Below, piece after piece: positions 7,390-20,585 of a stretch of 64,000 nucleotides of DNA (position 1 is the stretch's first letter; each line of letters opens with the position of its first letter). Origin of the DNA: WHSW01 sp963729075 (lineage in GTDB: Bacteria; Actinomycetota; Thermoleophilia; Solirubrobacterales; 70-9); assembly GCA_963729075.1 (NCBI GenBank), contig CAVSMU010000006.1, forward strand, positions 116,990 to 180,989, written 5' to 3'. The notes under the pieces are model-generated. The model saw only the letters and a program-made list of their open reading frames with translations, made no database searches and was not told the DNA's origin. The position numbers were made by a program, and so were the translations under genes.

Positions 7390-8549
7390 CAGCCGCGCGG
7401 GAAGACGGCGATCGTCGCGGTGAAGCCGTGCAGGAAGTTGCGGCCGCCGACAGGGCCGATCTCGCCCGCGCAGAAGAACCCGCCGGCCGGGGCGCCGAGA
7501 GCGTCCTCGACGGCGCTCGCATCGTGGTCGGGGATCTCGAACATGTGCGAGCCGCGACCGTTGCAGGTGAACAGCAGGGCCCCCGCGGCGCCGGACACGC
7601 CGAGCGCCTCGGTCTGGGCCCGGAGCGCGTCGCGCAGGTCCTCGTCCGCGGTGGCTCCGTCGCGGACGTGCATGCGAACGGTCTGCCCGATCCTTACCCG
7701 ATCTCCGAGCGCCAGCGACCCCCCGTCGGGATCGGCGCCGATGATCGGTCGCACGAGAAAGTCGCCGCGCTCGTAGTCGGGCCGGTTCTCGTCGATGACG
7801 ATGCCCAGCATCAGCCCCTGCGCCGCGAGCAGCTGCTCGCGGCGATCCAACTCGCCGATCGCCTCGCGCAGTCGCTCGACAGCGGGGCGAGAGGCGAGCT
7901 CCTCGATGACGTTGGCGTGCGCGCCCGTGATCGTCATCTCGGGGCCGACGGGTGTCGCTCCCTGCGAGACGCAGGGGACGAACGGGACCCCGGCGAGCGA
8001 GCACGCCACCGCTCCGCCGTGAAGCACGTCGCCGTCGCGAAACAGCGACGCCGAGCCCGCCGCCGCCGCGCTCGCGAGGCCGCCGAGCACGGGCATCCCG
8101 GGCCGGGCGTCGTTGACATGGGCGAGCAGCGCCTCGGCGCTGAACGTGTACGGGTCGGCGAGCACGAGCAGGGCCTCCCCGAGCCCGCCGGGCTCCGGCA
8201 GACCCCGAAGCGTCACCCCTTCCGTGTCCTGCTCCGCCTCGAAGTGGTGGGTGGCGATCGTCGCTTCGGGTGCCGAGAGGGCCCAGACGACGGCGCCGGG
8301 TCCCGCCTCGATCTCACGACCGCGTCCGAGCACGCCGCCGGCACCACAGCCGATCAGCGCCCGCGGCGCAAGCCGATCGTGGACCTCGGAGACGATCCAC
8401 TTGGCGTGGCCCAGATGCGGCGCGCCCGCGAAAACGAGCGCAAGATCGCAGTCGCCGTCGAGCCCCCGCGCCGCCTCGGCGGCGGCGAGGCCGAACGCCT
8501 CGACCGGATCGAGCTCGTCCGACAGGCCGACCGACACGCTCAGGGTCAT
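7389..8549 (-). CDS. FIST N- and C-domain protein
   Basis: A 386-residue soluble protein. Residues 1-200 match a FIST N domain (DLALVFAGAPHLGHAKWIVSEV, then ALIGCGAGGVLGRGREIE). The second half matches FIST_C, ending in GALLFTCNGRGSHMFEIPDHD and GPVGGRNFLHGFTATIAVF. FIST domains are proposed small-ligand (possibly amino acid) sensor modules, often near signalling genes; here the gene is coupled to nadC instead. The start ATG at 8549 was chosen because it opens MTLSVSVGLSDELD, directly before the FIST pattern. Confidence 0.85.
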   Translation of the reverse strand: MTLSVSVGLSDELDPVEAFGLAAAEAARGLDGDCDLALVFAGAPHLGHAKWIVSEVHDRLAPRALIGCGAGGVLGRGREIEAGPGAVVWALSAPEATIATHHFEAEQDTEGVTLRGLPEPGGLGEALLVLADPYTFSAEALLAHVNDARPGMPVLGGLASAAAAGSASLFRDGDVLHGGAVACSLAGVPFVPCVSQGATPVGPEMTITGAHANVIEELASRPAVERLREAIGELDRREQLLAAQGLMLGIVIDENRPDYERGDFLVRPIIGADPDGGSLALGDRVRIGQTVRMHVRDGATADEDLRDALRAQTEALGVSGAAGALLFTCNGRGSHMFEIPDHDASAVEDALGAPAGGFFCAGEIGPVGGRNFLHGFTATIAVFPRG

Positions 8550-8584
8550 GGCTGAACGGTAGCGGCGACCCGGCGCGCCGCCGC

Positions 8585-9701
8585 CTACGAGCGCTCGCGC
8601 GCCGAGGCGAGCAGGTACTCGCGGACGAAGGCGTCGATGTCGCCGTCCAGGACCCGGTTGGCGTCGCCGACCTCCAGGCCGGTCCGATGGTCCTTGACCC
8701 TGGTGGACGGGTGGAGCGTGTAGCTGCGGATCTGCGAGCCCCACTCGGCCGCCTTCTGCTCGCCGCGCTCGGCGGCGAGCTCCTCGGCCCGCTTGCGTTC
8801 CTCCTCCTCGAGCAGCCGGGCGCGGAGCAGGCGCATCGCGGTCGCCTTGTTCTGCGTCTGCGAGCGCTCGTTCTGACACTGGACGACGAGCCCCGTCGGC
8901 AGATGCGTGATCCGCACCGCGGAATCGGTCTTGTTCACGTGCTGGCCGCCGGCGCCCGAGGCGCGGTACGTGTCGACCCGAAGGTCCTCCTCGTCGAGCT
9001 CGACCGAGACCTCGTCGTCGACCAGCGGCGCCACGTCGACCTGGGCGAAGGCGGTGTGGCGGCGCGACTGGGCGTCGAACGGCGAGATCCGCACGAGACG
9101 GTGGACCCCACGCTCGGCGGCGAACAGGCCGTACGCGTTCTCGCCCTTGGCGATGAACGTCGCCGACTTGATCCCCGCCTCCTCGCCCTCCGAGGCCTCC
9201 TTCATCTCGACGTCGAAGCCGCGGCGCTCGGCCCATCGCAGATACATCCGCAGGAGCATCTCGGCCCAGTCCTGCGAGTCGGTGCCCCCGGCGCCGGAGC
9301 GGACCGTGACCACGGCGTCGCCGGCGTCGTAGTCGCCGCTGAACAAGCGCGCCTCCTCGAGCTCGGCGAGCCTGCCCTCGACCGAGGCGAGCTGTGAGTC
9401 GAGCTCGGCGGCCAGCTCGGGATCGTCGGCGGCCATCTCGGCGAGCTCGTCGAGATCCGCGGCGTCGCGCTCGAGCGCCCGAAACATCTCGAGCCGGCGC
9501 TGAGAGCGCGCGTGCTCCGCGGAGGTCGCCGCCGCCCGCTCCTGGTCGTCCCAGAAGCCGGGCGCGCCCATCTCGCCCTCGAGCCGGCCTACCTGCGCCT
9601 CGAGCCCGGCCGGGTCAAAGGTAGTCCGCGAGCAGCGTCAGGCCCTCGCGAATCTCACCGATCCGCGCGCTCACGACCTCCTTGGACGGCGTCTCGGGCA
9701 C
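8585..9701 (-). CDS. prfB: Peptide chain release factor 2, expressed by programmed +1 frameshift
   Basis: RF2 recognises UGA and UAA and triggers peptide release through its GGQ loop. The main frame (from about 9617 down to 8585) contains RSGAGGTDSQDWAEM, SPFDAQSRRHTAF (the SPF anticodon-like tripeptide) and ASGAGGQHVNKTDSAVRITH. Upstream in another frame a GTG at 9701 opens MPETPSKEVVSARIGEIREG and reaches CTT followed by an in-frame TGA at 9617-9615. A +1 slip at CTT-TGA-C joins it to DPAGLEAQVGRLEGE and the rest. The product is about 371 residues, the usual RF2 size. GTG 9674 is an alternative start but sits too close to AAGGAGG. Confidence 0.93.
9614..9620 (-). promoter_or_regulatory. prfB recoding site CTT-TGA-C
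   Basis: On the minus strand the heptamer CTTTGAC occurs exactly where the short leader frame of prfB ends and the RF2 frame begins. It is the slip sequence used by prfB genes in many bacteria: low RF2 leaves the UGA unread and favours the shift, giving autoregulation. No clear internal Shine-Dalgarno of the AGGGGG type precedes it; the codons before CTT are GCG GAC TAC. Confidence 0.9.
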
Positions 9702-9755
9702 AGCCCAAGCTTAGCCCCGGCGTCGGGGCGTGCTGCTCGGAACGACGGCCGACCC

Positions 9756-11091
9756 CTACCGCCGCCGCCGCTTCGTCCGCACGACCTTGAACCTGTCGAC
9801 GGCAGCCGCGCCGGCCTCGCCGAGGAAGTTGGTGCCGACGATCGACATCTTGTGCTTGCCCTTCTTCACTTTCGTCTTGTGCGGCGAGGTGCAGTCCTTC
9901 GCCGGCTTGCGGTCGAGCTGGCAGGTGAACGTCGCCGTGGGCTCGTTCGAGGTGAACGTGAACTTGACCTTGGCCTTCGTCTTGCCGCGCTTGGTCTTGA
10001 CCTTGCGCTTCGGGCTCTTCGTGATGTTCGCCTGCGGGACCTCGGTCGGCGTGGCGCCGGAGCCGTAGACGTTCTCGCCGGTGACCTGCTGGATCCCGGT
10101 CTGCAGCGCGTTGCCCATCGTCGTGCCGCCGGCGATCCGCCCGTAGATGCCGGGGAACTGCGCCTGGGCGCAGCCGATCCCCCAACTGGTGTCGCCGACG
10201 AGCCGGAAGGTCCCGGTCCGCGTGCTCGGGTCCGAGACGGGCACGACGATCGGGCCCCCGCTGTCGCCCTGGCAGGTGTCGATGCCACCGGCGGGCACGC
10301 CGGCGCAGAGCATGGTCTGGGGGTGGAACAGCCGGCCCGTAGGAGGACGGGCCGGAGCAGAAGTCGTCGCCGATGATCTGGACCTGCGCGGCCCGGAGCT
10401 GATCGGCGAACGCGCCGGCGCCGGACGCCTGATCGCCCCAACCGCTGATCCGGGCGGGGCGGCCGGCGGCCCAGGTGGCCAGCTCGTCGGCTCCCGCGAC
10501 CTTGATCGGCGGGGACGTCGATGCCGACGCCAGCGTGACGACGACCACGTCGAACTCGAAGGTGACCGGGTTGAAGAGCGGATTGCCGGCCCCGTCGGTG
10601 AGGAAGAAGAAGTCGCTCCACTCGATCACCTGGCCCTCCGTGGTGGAGAGGGTCGTGCGCCCGGTGAAGGTCTCGAAGGTGTTCGGCGACACGTTGAAGC
10701 CCGTGCCCGGGTCGGGGTTGTCGAAGACGCAGTGGGCCGCCGTGATCACGACCCGCGGCGCGACCAGCGTGCCGCCGCAGAACTGGCGCTGGAACCCGTC
10801 GCCCGCGAAGAACGCGTCGTTGTAGGCGATCGCCACCTGCCACGGGTACTCGGCGATCGTCGTCGGGAACCCGCCGACGATGCGTCCCTCGGGGCGCGCC
10901 GGAGCCGGGCTCGACCCGCGCTCGGCTGCCCGATCACCCTCGGTCGCCGCCGCCGCGCTCTGCAGGTAGAGATCGGGGCCGACCTTGACCCGGTCCGGCG
11001 CGGCCGACGCCGCCGCTGCGAGCCCGAGCGTGCACGTCGCTGCCCCGACCAGCACGATCGTGAGCATCAGCGCCCTGCGTACGACCGTCAT
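9756..11091 (-). CDS. Secreted trypsin-like serine protease with C-terminal Ig-like domain (one frameshift)
   Basis: The start ATG at 11091 has AGGAGG seven bases upstream, which decides it over ATG 11097. A signal peptide (LMLTIVLVGAATCTLGLAAA) precedes RIVGG, the usual activation site. Catalytic residues are visible: His in VITAAHC, Asp in EFDVVVV, Ser in DTCQGDSGGP. The frame changes near 10320-10340, between SGPSSYGP and a hidden LFHPQT-type stretch leading to MLCAGVPAGG. After the protease a domain of about 95 residues (KVKFTFTSNEPTATFTCQLD) resembles Ig-like repeats, ending in a basic tail. The frameshift falls before the catalytic Ser, so it would inactivate the enzyme unless it is a sequencing error. 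Confidence 0.82.
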
Positions 11092-11164
11092 CCACATCCC
11101 TCCTCGAATCGCCGTCCCGCCCGGCACCACCGGGGGCACCGTAACACCGCCCGGCGCGAGGGGC

Positions 11165-11554
11165 TCAGCCGATGCCCGCCGCCCGCAGCGCCTCGTCGCG
11201 ATCGGCGAACGGCTGCCAGTGCGCGATCAGCCCATCGCGGTCGAGGGTGACCAGGACCCCCAGCTCCTCCTCGAGGGCGACCTTGCGGTCCCGCTCCCAG
11301 AACCACTGCCGATGGATCAGGGCGACCGGCGGGTGCCCGTCGGCCCGCACCCCTTCGAGCACGAGCCGTTGATGGAGCTCGCCCGACGGGGTCCTGGTCG
11401 CCCAGGCTCGGGCCTCATCGCGGCCGCGCGCGAGGCCGCGCCGCGTCTGGATCTCGACCGTCGGCGAGATCACGGACTCGAGCGCGTCGAGGTCCTCGGC
11501 GTTGAAGGCGTCCACGAACGCCGCGATCGCTGCTTCGGGGTCCCGGTGGCTCAC
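11165..11554 (-). CDS. NTF2-like protein (SnoaL/steroid-isomerase fold)
   Basis: A 129-residue protein, MSHRDPEAAIAAFVDAFNAEDLDALE and then ISPTVEIQTRRGLARGRDEARAWA, typical of small NTF2-like proteins. The GTG start (11554) overlaps the TGA of tag (GGGTGA), indicating translational coupling. An open frame extends further upstream to about 12004 but is only the antiframe of tag. Function is unknown. Confidence 0.82.
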   Translation of the reverse strand: MSHRDPEAAIAAFVDAFNAEDLDALESVISPTVEIQTRRGLARGRDEARAWATRTPSGELHQRLVLEGVRADGHPPVALIHRQWFWERDRKVALEEELGVLVTLDRDGLIAHWQPFADRDEALRAAGIG

Positions 11555-12137
11555 CCGAGCGCCTCGATCGCCGCGCGGCGCTCGGCCTCGACCTCGGCGC
11601 GCACGCTGCAAGCCTCGATGTGATCGTTGACGATCCCGACGGCCTGCATCAGGGCATACGCCGTGGTCGGGCCGACGAAGCGGAAACCGCGGCGCTTTAG
11701 GTCCTTGGCCAGGGCGGTCGACTCGGGCGTCGTCGCTGGGACCCCGTCGAGGTCGGGGGGCGCCTCTGCGCTCGCCGGCCGGAACGACCACGCCAGGCGC
11801 GCCAGCGACTGGCCCGCCCCGGCCAGCTCGACCGCCGCGCGGGCGTTGGCGATCGCCGCGTCGATCTTCGCCCGGTTCCGCACGATTCCGGCGTCGGCCA
11901 GCAGGCGTTCGCGGTCGCGGTCGCCGAACTCCGCCACCCGCTCGAAGTCGAAGTCCGCGAACGCGGCCCGGAACGCCTCCCGCTTGCGCAAGATCGTCAG
12001 CCACGAGAGCCCGGACTGGAAGGCCTCCAGGGTCAGTCGCGCGTAGATCCCGCGGTCATCGGTCACCGGTCGCCCCCACTCCTCGTCGTGGTAGGCGAGG
12101 TAGTCGGGCGCTGAGAGCGCCCAGGGACAGCGGTCGC

Positions 12138-12141
<4 letters not shown>
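11551..12141 (-). CDS. tag: DNA-3-methyladenine glycosylase I
   Basis: A 196-residue enzyme that removes 3-methyladenine from alkylated DNA. Family hallmarks are CPWALSAPDYLAYHDEEWGRPV at the N-terminus (zinc Cys and His), LTLEAFQSGLSWLTILRKREAFR, FDFERVAEFGD, VRNRAKIDAAIANA, and the C-terminal FRFVGPTTAYALMQAVGIVNDH. The ATG overlaps the stop of the upstream secreted-protein gene (ATGA). Confidence 0.95.
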
Positions 12142-16066
<3,925 letters not shown>

Positions 16067-16105
16067 CGGGATTCAGGGTACAGCCCCAGGCTCGCCGTCC
16101 CGTGC

Positions 16106-17125
16106 CTACGCGGGCGCCTCGCGTAGGCCCGCGAGCCCCTCGTCGCGCGTGCGCGACGGCGCATAGCCGAGCTCGTCGCGGGCCTTGGAGATGTCGATCG
16201 TGCACTCCTGCGAGGAGACCCAGAACGCGAAGCGGCTCAGCGGCGGGCTCCCGCCGAGCGGCAGCAGGCGCCAGGCGAGCTCCCCGCCGGCCGCGAGCAC
16301 GCCCGCAACGGGGATCGGGATCGTCCGGGTCGGCGGCTCGACGCCCTGCGTGCGCAGCAGGTCGGAGACGAAGTCGCGGAAGACGACCGGCTCGCCGTCG
16401 GTGACGAAGTACGCCTCGCCGGAGCGGCCCCGATCGGCGGCGAGCCGCAGACCGCGAACGACGTTGTCCACATGGGTGGTGTCGGTGAGGTGGCGGCCGC
16501 CTCCGATCCACACGAAGCGCCCCGAGCGCACCATCTCGACCATCTCCGGGAGCAGCGTCAGGTCACCCGCCCCCCAGACGAACCGGGGCCGAACAACTAC
16601 GGAATCCATGCCCGTCGGCTCCTCGGCTTCGCGTCCGGGGCCGACGGGGTTCCCGGGAGTCGCGGCGAGCAGCGCGCGCTCGGCGAGCGCCTTGCTGCGC
16701 GAGTAGGGCGCCCGCGAGTCGGTGCGCAGCGGCGCGGTCTCATCGACGCCGACCAGCGGATCGCCCGCGATCAGGACCGCCTCGGTGCTCACGTGGACCA
16801 GCCTGCTGACGCCGGCCGCCGCGCACGCCTCGGCGACGTTTCGGGTGCCCTGGACGTTGTCGCGCTCGAACTCCTCCCAGGGACCGAAGTCCTCGACCTT
16901 CGCCGCGGCGTGGAACGCGACGTCACAGCCGGTCGCCGCCGCACGCAGTGATCCGGGGTCGCCGAGCTCGCCGCGGACCGGTTCGGCGCCCAACGCCGCG
17001 ACGCTGTCGGCCGACGAGCGCGAGCGGGCGAGGGCCCGGACCCCGTGGCCGTCGCCGACCAGCGATTCGATCAGGCGGCCGCCGATGAAGCCGGAGCCAC
17101 CGGTGACGAGCGCCTTCGCGCTCAC
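16106..17125 (-). CDS. NAD-dependent epimerase/3-beta-hydroxysteroid dehydrogenase-type SDR
   Basis: A 339-residue extended short-chain dehydrogenase. It opens ALVTGGSGFIGGRLIESLVGDGH (Rossmann TGGXGFIG), then shows DVAFHAAAKV, HVSTEAVL and the catalytic pair YSRSK (YXXXK). The pattern fits NAD(P)-dependent sugar or sterol-type epimerases; the substrate is not deducible. The GTG start overlaps the stop of hpf (GTGA), so it is inserted into the common hpf-secA neighbourhood. Confidence 0.88.
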   Translation of the reverse strand: MSAKALVTGGSGFIGGRLIESLVGDGHGVRALARSRSSADSVAALGAEPVRGELGDPGSLRAAATGCDVAFHAAAKVEDFGPWEEFERDNVQGTRNVAEACAAAGVSRLVHVSTEAVLIAGDPLVGVDETAPLRTDSRAPYSRSKALAERALLAATPGNPVGPGREAEEPTGMDSVVVRPRFVWGAGDLTLLPEMVEMVRSGRFVWIGGGRHLTDTTHVDNVVRGLRLAADRGRSGEAYFVTDGEPVVFRDFVSDLLRTQGVEPPTRTIPIPVAGVLAAGGELAWRLLPLGGSPPLSRFAFWVSSQECTIDISKARDELGYAPSRTRDEGLAGLREAPA

Positions 17126-17469
17126 GCCTCCCGGCGGCGCAGCCGCCCGACCGTGCGCCGGGTCTTGGCGCGGCCGCGGCGCTTCTCTCGATGGCGCTTG
17201 ACCTGGCGCCGGATGTCCTCGGCGAGCTTGTGGATCGAGTGCAGCATCTCCGGCGACGCCTCTCGGGCCCGCAGGGTCGCGCCCTTGAGGTAGAGCGTCG
17301 CCTCGGCGACGTAGTGGTCGGCGATCGAGGGGTTGCGCTCCTCGAACAGCTCCACCTCGAGGTTCGCCAGCTCGGAGACCTGGCGGCCGATCCGTTCGAA
17401 GCGCTTCTCGATCGCCTCGCGGACCTCCGGGGTGACCTCGGTGTTACGGCCTCGGACCTCGATCCGCAC
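17122..17469 (-). CDS. hpf: Short-form ribosome hibernation promoting factor
   Basis: A 115-residue protein, MRIEVRGRNTEVTPEVREAIEKRFERIGR, then VELFEERNPSIADHYVAEATLYLKGATLRAREASPEMLHSIHKLAEDI, the HPF/YfiA fold that binds the 30S decoding region in stationary phase. It stops after a very basic tail (KRHREKRRGRAKTRR) and lacks the C-terminal dimerisation domain of long HPF. The GTG start at 17469 has AGGAAAGGAGA upstream and beats the longer frame from 17502. Confidence 0.92.
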   Translation of the reverse strand: MRIEVRGRNTEVTPEVREAIEKRFERIGRQVSELANLEVELFEERNPSIADHYVAEATLYLKGATLRAREASPEMLHSIHKLAEDIRRQVKRHREKRRGRAKTRRTVGRLRRREA

Positions 17470-17505
17470 GCTGTCTCCTTTCCTCGGGACGCTGCCACAC
17501 AAATG

Positions 17506-18153
17506 CTACGCCCCCGGGTGCCGCTCGCCAACAGTCCGGGCGAAGACCGCGGCCCGGACCTCCGCGCAGCCGGCGGCCCGCAGTGCCGCGGACGACGCCG
17601 TCAGCGTCGCGCCTGTGGTCAGCACGTCGTCGACCAGCAGCACCCGTCCGGGCGCGGCGGCCACGGCCCGCACGCGCGGCGGCGCGGCCAGCCGCTCGCC
17701 TCGCGGCCGGCCGACCTGTCGCGGGCCGTCGGCGCGCGCCAGCGGGGCGACGACCGGCAGGCCGAGCAGCGACCCGACCTCGGCCGCGATCAGCTCCGCG
17801 GGGTCGTAGCCCCGGCGCCGGCGGCGCAGCGGGGCCGCCGGGACCGCCACCACGGTCCAGCCGGGGGGCAGCTCGCCCACGCACGCGGCGACACTCGTCC
17901 CCGCGATGCGCGTGAGGCCGAGAGCGCCGCCGAACTTGAGCGCCGCGACCAGCGCGCGCGCAACGCCCTCGTACGGCGCCGACCATGCCACGGGGCCGAG
18001 GCCCGGGAGGACCCCCGACCCGCCTCGGGCTCGGGCGAGTTCCCGGCGACAGGGGCCACAGAGCGCCTCCGCCGCGACGCACGGCGCCGCGCAGGTGGCA
18101 CACCGCGGCGGCGCGAGCAGGTCACGCAGGAAGGCGATCGGTGCCGTCGGCAC
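17506..18153 (-). CDS. comF: ComF-family phosphoribosyltransferase-like protein
   Basis: A 215-residue protein. The N-terminal zinc finger is CATC...CGPC, followed by PYEGVARALVAALKFGG and a type I phosphoribosyltransferase core with the PRPP loop VLLVDDVLTTGATL and the ComF motif RGYDPAELIA. ComF proteins assist DNA uptake in naturally competent bacteria, but the family is widespread and may have other roles. It sits between thrC and hpf on the same strand. Confidence 0.92.
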   Translation of the reverse strand: MPTAPIAFLRDLLAPPRCATCAAPCVAAEALCGPCRRELARARGGSGVLPGLGPVAWSAPYEGVARALVAALKFGGALGLTRIAGTSVAACVGELPPGWTVVAVPAAPLRRRRRGYDPAELIAAEVGSLLGLPVVAPLARADGPRQVGRPRGERLAAPPRVRAVAAAPGRVLLVDDVLTTGATLTASSAALRAAGCAEVRAAVFARTVGERHPGA

Positions 18154-18250
18154 GGATCCACGTTCGCGCGCACTGGCGCACCCGAAGCGCGCCGATCGTC
18201 CCGGATCCGTCGCCGGAGTGCTCCGGTAGGTCGCGGTCGGGTGGCCGTGC

Positions 18251-19288
18251 CTAGTCGAAGACCGCGCGCTCGACAGCGGTCAGGTCGACGTCGCAGCCGA
18301 TCACCGGCGGCGCCTGTCCGAGCGCGGTGTCCGGGTCCTTGAGGCCGTGGCCGGTGAGCACGCAGACGACGGTTCGAGGCGGCTCGGCGTCGGGGGCAGG
18401 CGGCAGGCCGTGAGCGAGGATCCCGGCCACCGAGGCCGCCGAGGCCGGCTCGCAGAACACGCCCTCGCGCGATGCCAGCAGGCGATAGGCGTCGAGGATC
18501 TGCTCGTCGGAGACGGCCTCGATGCGTCCTCGCGACGAGGTGAAGGCAGCCATGGCCTCCTCCCAGCGGGCCGGGTTGCCGATCCGGATTGCGGATGCGA
18601 CCGTCTCGGGCTCGGCGACCGGGGCGCCACGGACCAGGGGCGCGGCTCCCTCGGCCTGGAAGCCGTAGAGCAGCGGCGCGGCGTCGAGCTCGCGAAACCC
18701 GCGCCACCAGGCGGTCACGTTGCCGGCGTTTCCGACCGGGATCGCGAGCGCGTCCGGCGCCTCGCCGAGCTCCTCGGTGACCTCGAAGGCGGCCGTCTTC
18801 TGGCCCTCGATCCGGTACGGGTTGACCGAGTTGACGAGCTCGACCGGATGGCTGTCGGCGAGCGCCCGGACGATCTCGAGCGCCTGGTCGAAGTTGCCGC
18901 GCAGGGCGATCACCCGCGCACCGTGCATCAACGCCTGGGCGAGCTTGCCGATCGCGATCCGCCCCTCGGGCACGATCACCGCGCCGCGCAGCCGGGCGCG
19001 GGCGGCGTAGGCGGCCGCGCTCGCCGCCGTGTTCCCGGTCGAGGCGCAGATCACCGCCTCTGCGCCCGCCCCCTTCGCCCGCGACACCGCGAGGGTCATC
19101 CCGCGGTCCTTGAAGCTCGCGGTCGGGTTCGCGCCCTCGAGCTTCAGCAGCACGCGCGCGCCGACGCGCTCGGAGATCACCGGCGCCTCCACGAGCGGCG
19201 TCGAGCCCTCGTTCAGGCTCACGACCGGATCGCCGGGCTCGAGCGGCAGCCGGTCGCGATACCGCTCGATGAGGGGGAGCGGGCTCAT
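18251..19288 (-). CDS. thrC: Threonine synthase
   Basis: A 345-residue PLP enzyme converting O-phosphohomoserine to threonine. It shows LNEGSTPLVEAP, the PLP-lysine motif ASFKDRGM, STGNTAASAAAYAAR, NSVNPYRIEGQKTAAFEV, PVGNAGNVTAWW and CVLTGHGLKDPD. It lies downstream of hom in the same direction; no thrB follows in this window, as comF comes next. Confidence 0.96.
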   Translation of the reverse strand: MSPLPLIERYRDRLPLEPGDPVVSLNEGSTPLVEAPVISERVGARVLLKLEGANPTASFKDRGMTLAVSRAKGAGAEAVICASTGNTAASAAAYAARARLRGAVIVPEGRIAIGKLAQALMHGARVIALRGNFDQALEIVRALADSHPVELVNSVNPYRIEGQKTAAFEVTEELGEAPDALAIPVGNAGNVTAWWRGFRELDAAPLLYGFQAEGAAPLVRGAPVAEPETVASAIRIGNPARWEEAMAAFTSSRGRIEAVSDEQILDAYRLLASREGVFCEPASAASVAGILAHGLPPAPDAEPPRTVVCVLTGHGLKDPDTALGQAPPVIGCDVDLTAVERAVFD

Positions 19289-19361
19289 CGAGTCCGCAGA
19301 CCGCAGTCCGCAGTCCGCAGGTCCTCTGCCGACTGCCGACTGCGGACTGCCGACTGCGGAC
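19289..19361. repeat. Intergenic heptamer repeats with inverted copies (thrC-hom)
   Basis: The 73-base gap between thrC and hom is almost wholly built from short copies of AGTCCGC (three) and its inverse GCGGACT (two), plus GACTGCC units. Direct and inverted copies face each other across GTCCTCTGCC, so the transcript can fold into a hairpin. A related block lies on the other side of hom. Confidence 0.7.
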
Positions 19362-20585
19362 TCATACGAACTCCTCCTCGATCACCCGGATCGCCCGCGG
19401 TGCCGCGCGCAGGAAGTCGAGCTTCGCGATCTGGTCGAGCGCGGCATAGAAGCGGCGCTCCGGGCACTCGTGCAGCACCATCACAAGGCGTGCGTCGTCG
19501 CCGAGGCCGCGCTGGACGACGCTCTGCACGGAGATCTCGTTGCGGCCGAGCACGTCGGCGATCTGCGCGAGCACGCCGGGCCGGTCGGCGACCTCGAGGT
19601 GCAGGTAGAAGGACGAGGCGACGTCGACGATCGCCGGCAGCTCGCGGCGGACCTGGTGCACCGGGGCCTCGCCGGCGAGGATCGAGACGACGTCGCCCAG
19701 GACGGCGGTCGCGGTCTCGACCCCGCCCGCCCCCGGGCCCGACATCGTGATCTCGGTGATCGCCGGCGCCTCGACCATGACCGCGTTGAAGGGCCCTTCG
19801 ACCGGCGCGAGCGGATGGCCGCGATAGAGAAAGCAGGGGAAGACGCGCACGCTGATCCCGCCCTCGATCCGCTCGGCGACGCCGAGCAGCTTCAACGACA
19901 GCCCGAGCTCCTTCGCGTAGGACAGGTCGTCGGGCTGGATCTCGGTGATCCCCTCGTAGGTGACGTCGGCGAGCTCGACCGGCGTGTGGAAGGCCAGCCT
20001 GGCGAGGATCGCCATCTTCGCCGCCGCGTCCGCGCCGCCGACGTCCTCGGTGGGGTCGGCCTCCGCGTAGCCGAGCTCCTGGGCGCGGCCGAGCACGTCC
20101 TCGTAGGAGGCGCCCGTGTTCGCCATCTCGGTGAGGATGAAGTTGGTGGTGCCGTTCACGATCCCGAACACCTTCGTGATCTCGGTCGCGGCGAGGCTCT
20201 CCTGGATCACCCGGATCACCGGCACGACGCCGGCGACGGCTGCCTCGAAGCGCAGCTGGACACCGGCTCTCCGGGCCGCCTCGAACAGCTCCTCGCCATG
20301 CTGCGCGACGAGCTGCTTGTTGGCGGTCACGACGTGGCGTCCCGCGGCGAGCGCGCGCGTGACGTAATCGCGCGCCGGGTCGATGCCGCCGATCAGCTCG
20401 ACGACGATCTCGCTGCGATCGAGGATCGACTCGAAGTCGCCCTCAGAGCGCCGCAGCACCCCGGTGATCTCCGGCCGCCGGCCGGCAGGAACCGCGATCT
20501 CGTCGGCGCGCTCGGAGACGAGCTTCGCGAACGCGGAGCCGACGGTGCCGTGCCCGAGCAGGCCGATGCGGGCGGTGTCGCTCAT
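19362..20585 (-). CDS. hom: Homoserine dehydrogenase
   Basis: A 407-residue enzyme reducing aspartate semialdehyde to homoserine. It opens MSDTARIGLLGHGTVGSAFAKL (NAD(P)-binding), then HVVTANKQL, FEAAVAGVVPVIR, FGIVNGTTNFILTEM, AEADPTEDVGGADAAAKMAILA, and a C-terminal ACT domain (FYLHLEVADRPGVLAQIADVLG) that probably senses threonine. The ATG at 20585 is chosen; the frame extends 16 codons upstream, but only through repeat DNA. Confidence 0.97.
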   Translation of the reverse strand: MSDTARIGLLGHGTVGSAFAKLVSERADEIAVPAGRRPEITGVLRRSEGDFESILDRSEIVVELIGGIDPARDYVTRALAAGRHVVTANKQLVAQHGEELFEAARRAGVQLRFEAAVAGVVPVIRVIQESLAATEITKVFGIVNGTTNFILTEMANTGASYEDVLGRAQELGYAEADPTEDVGGADAAAKMAILARLAFHTPVELADVTYEGITEIQPDDLSYAKELGLSLKLLGVAERIEGGISVRVFPCFLYRGHPLAPVEGPFNAVMVEAPAITEITMSGPGAGGVETATAVLGDVVSILAGEAPVHQVRRELPAIVDVASSFYLHLEVADRPGVLAQIADVLGRNEISVQSVVQRGLGDDARLVMVLHECPERRFYAALDQIAKLDFLRAAPRAIRVIEEEFV

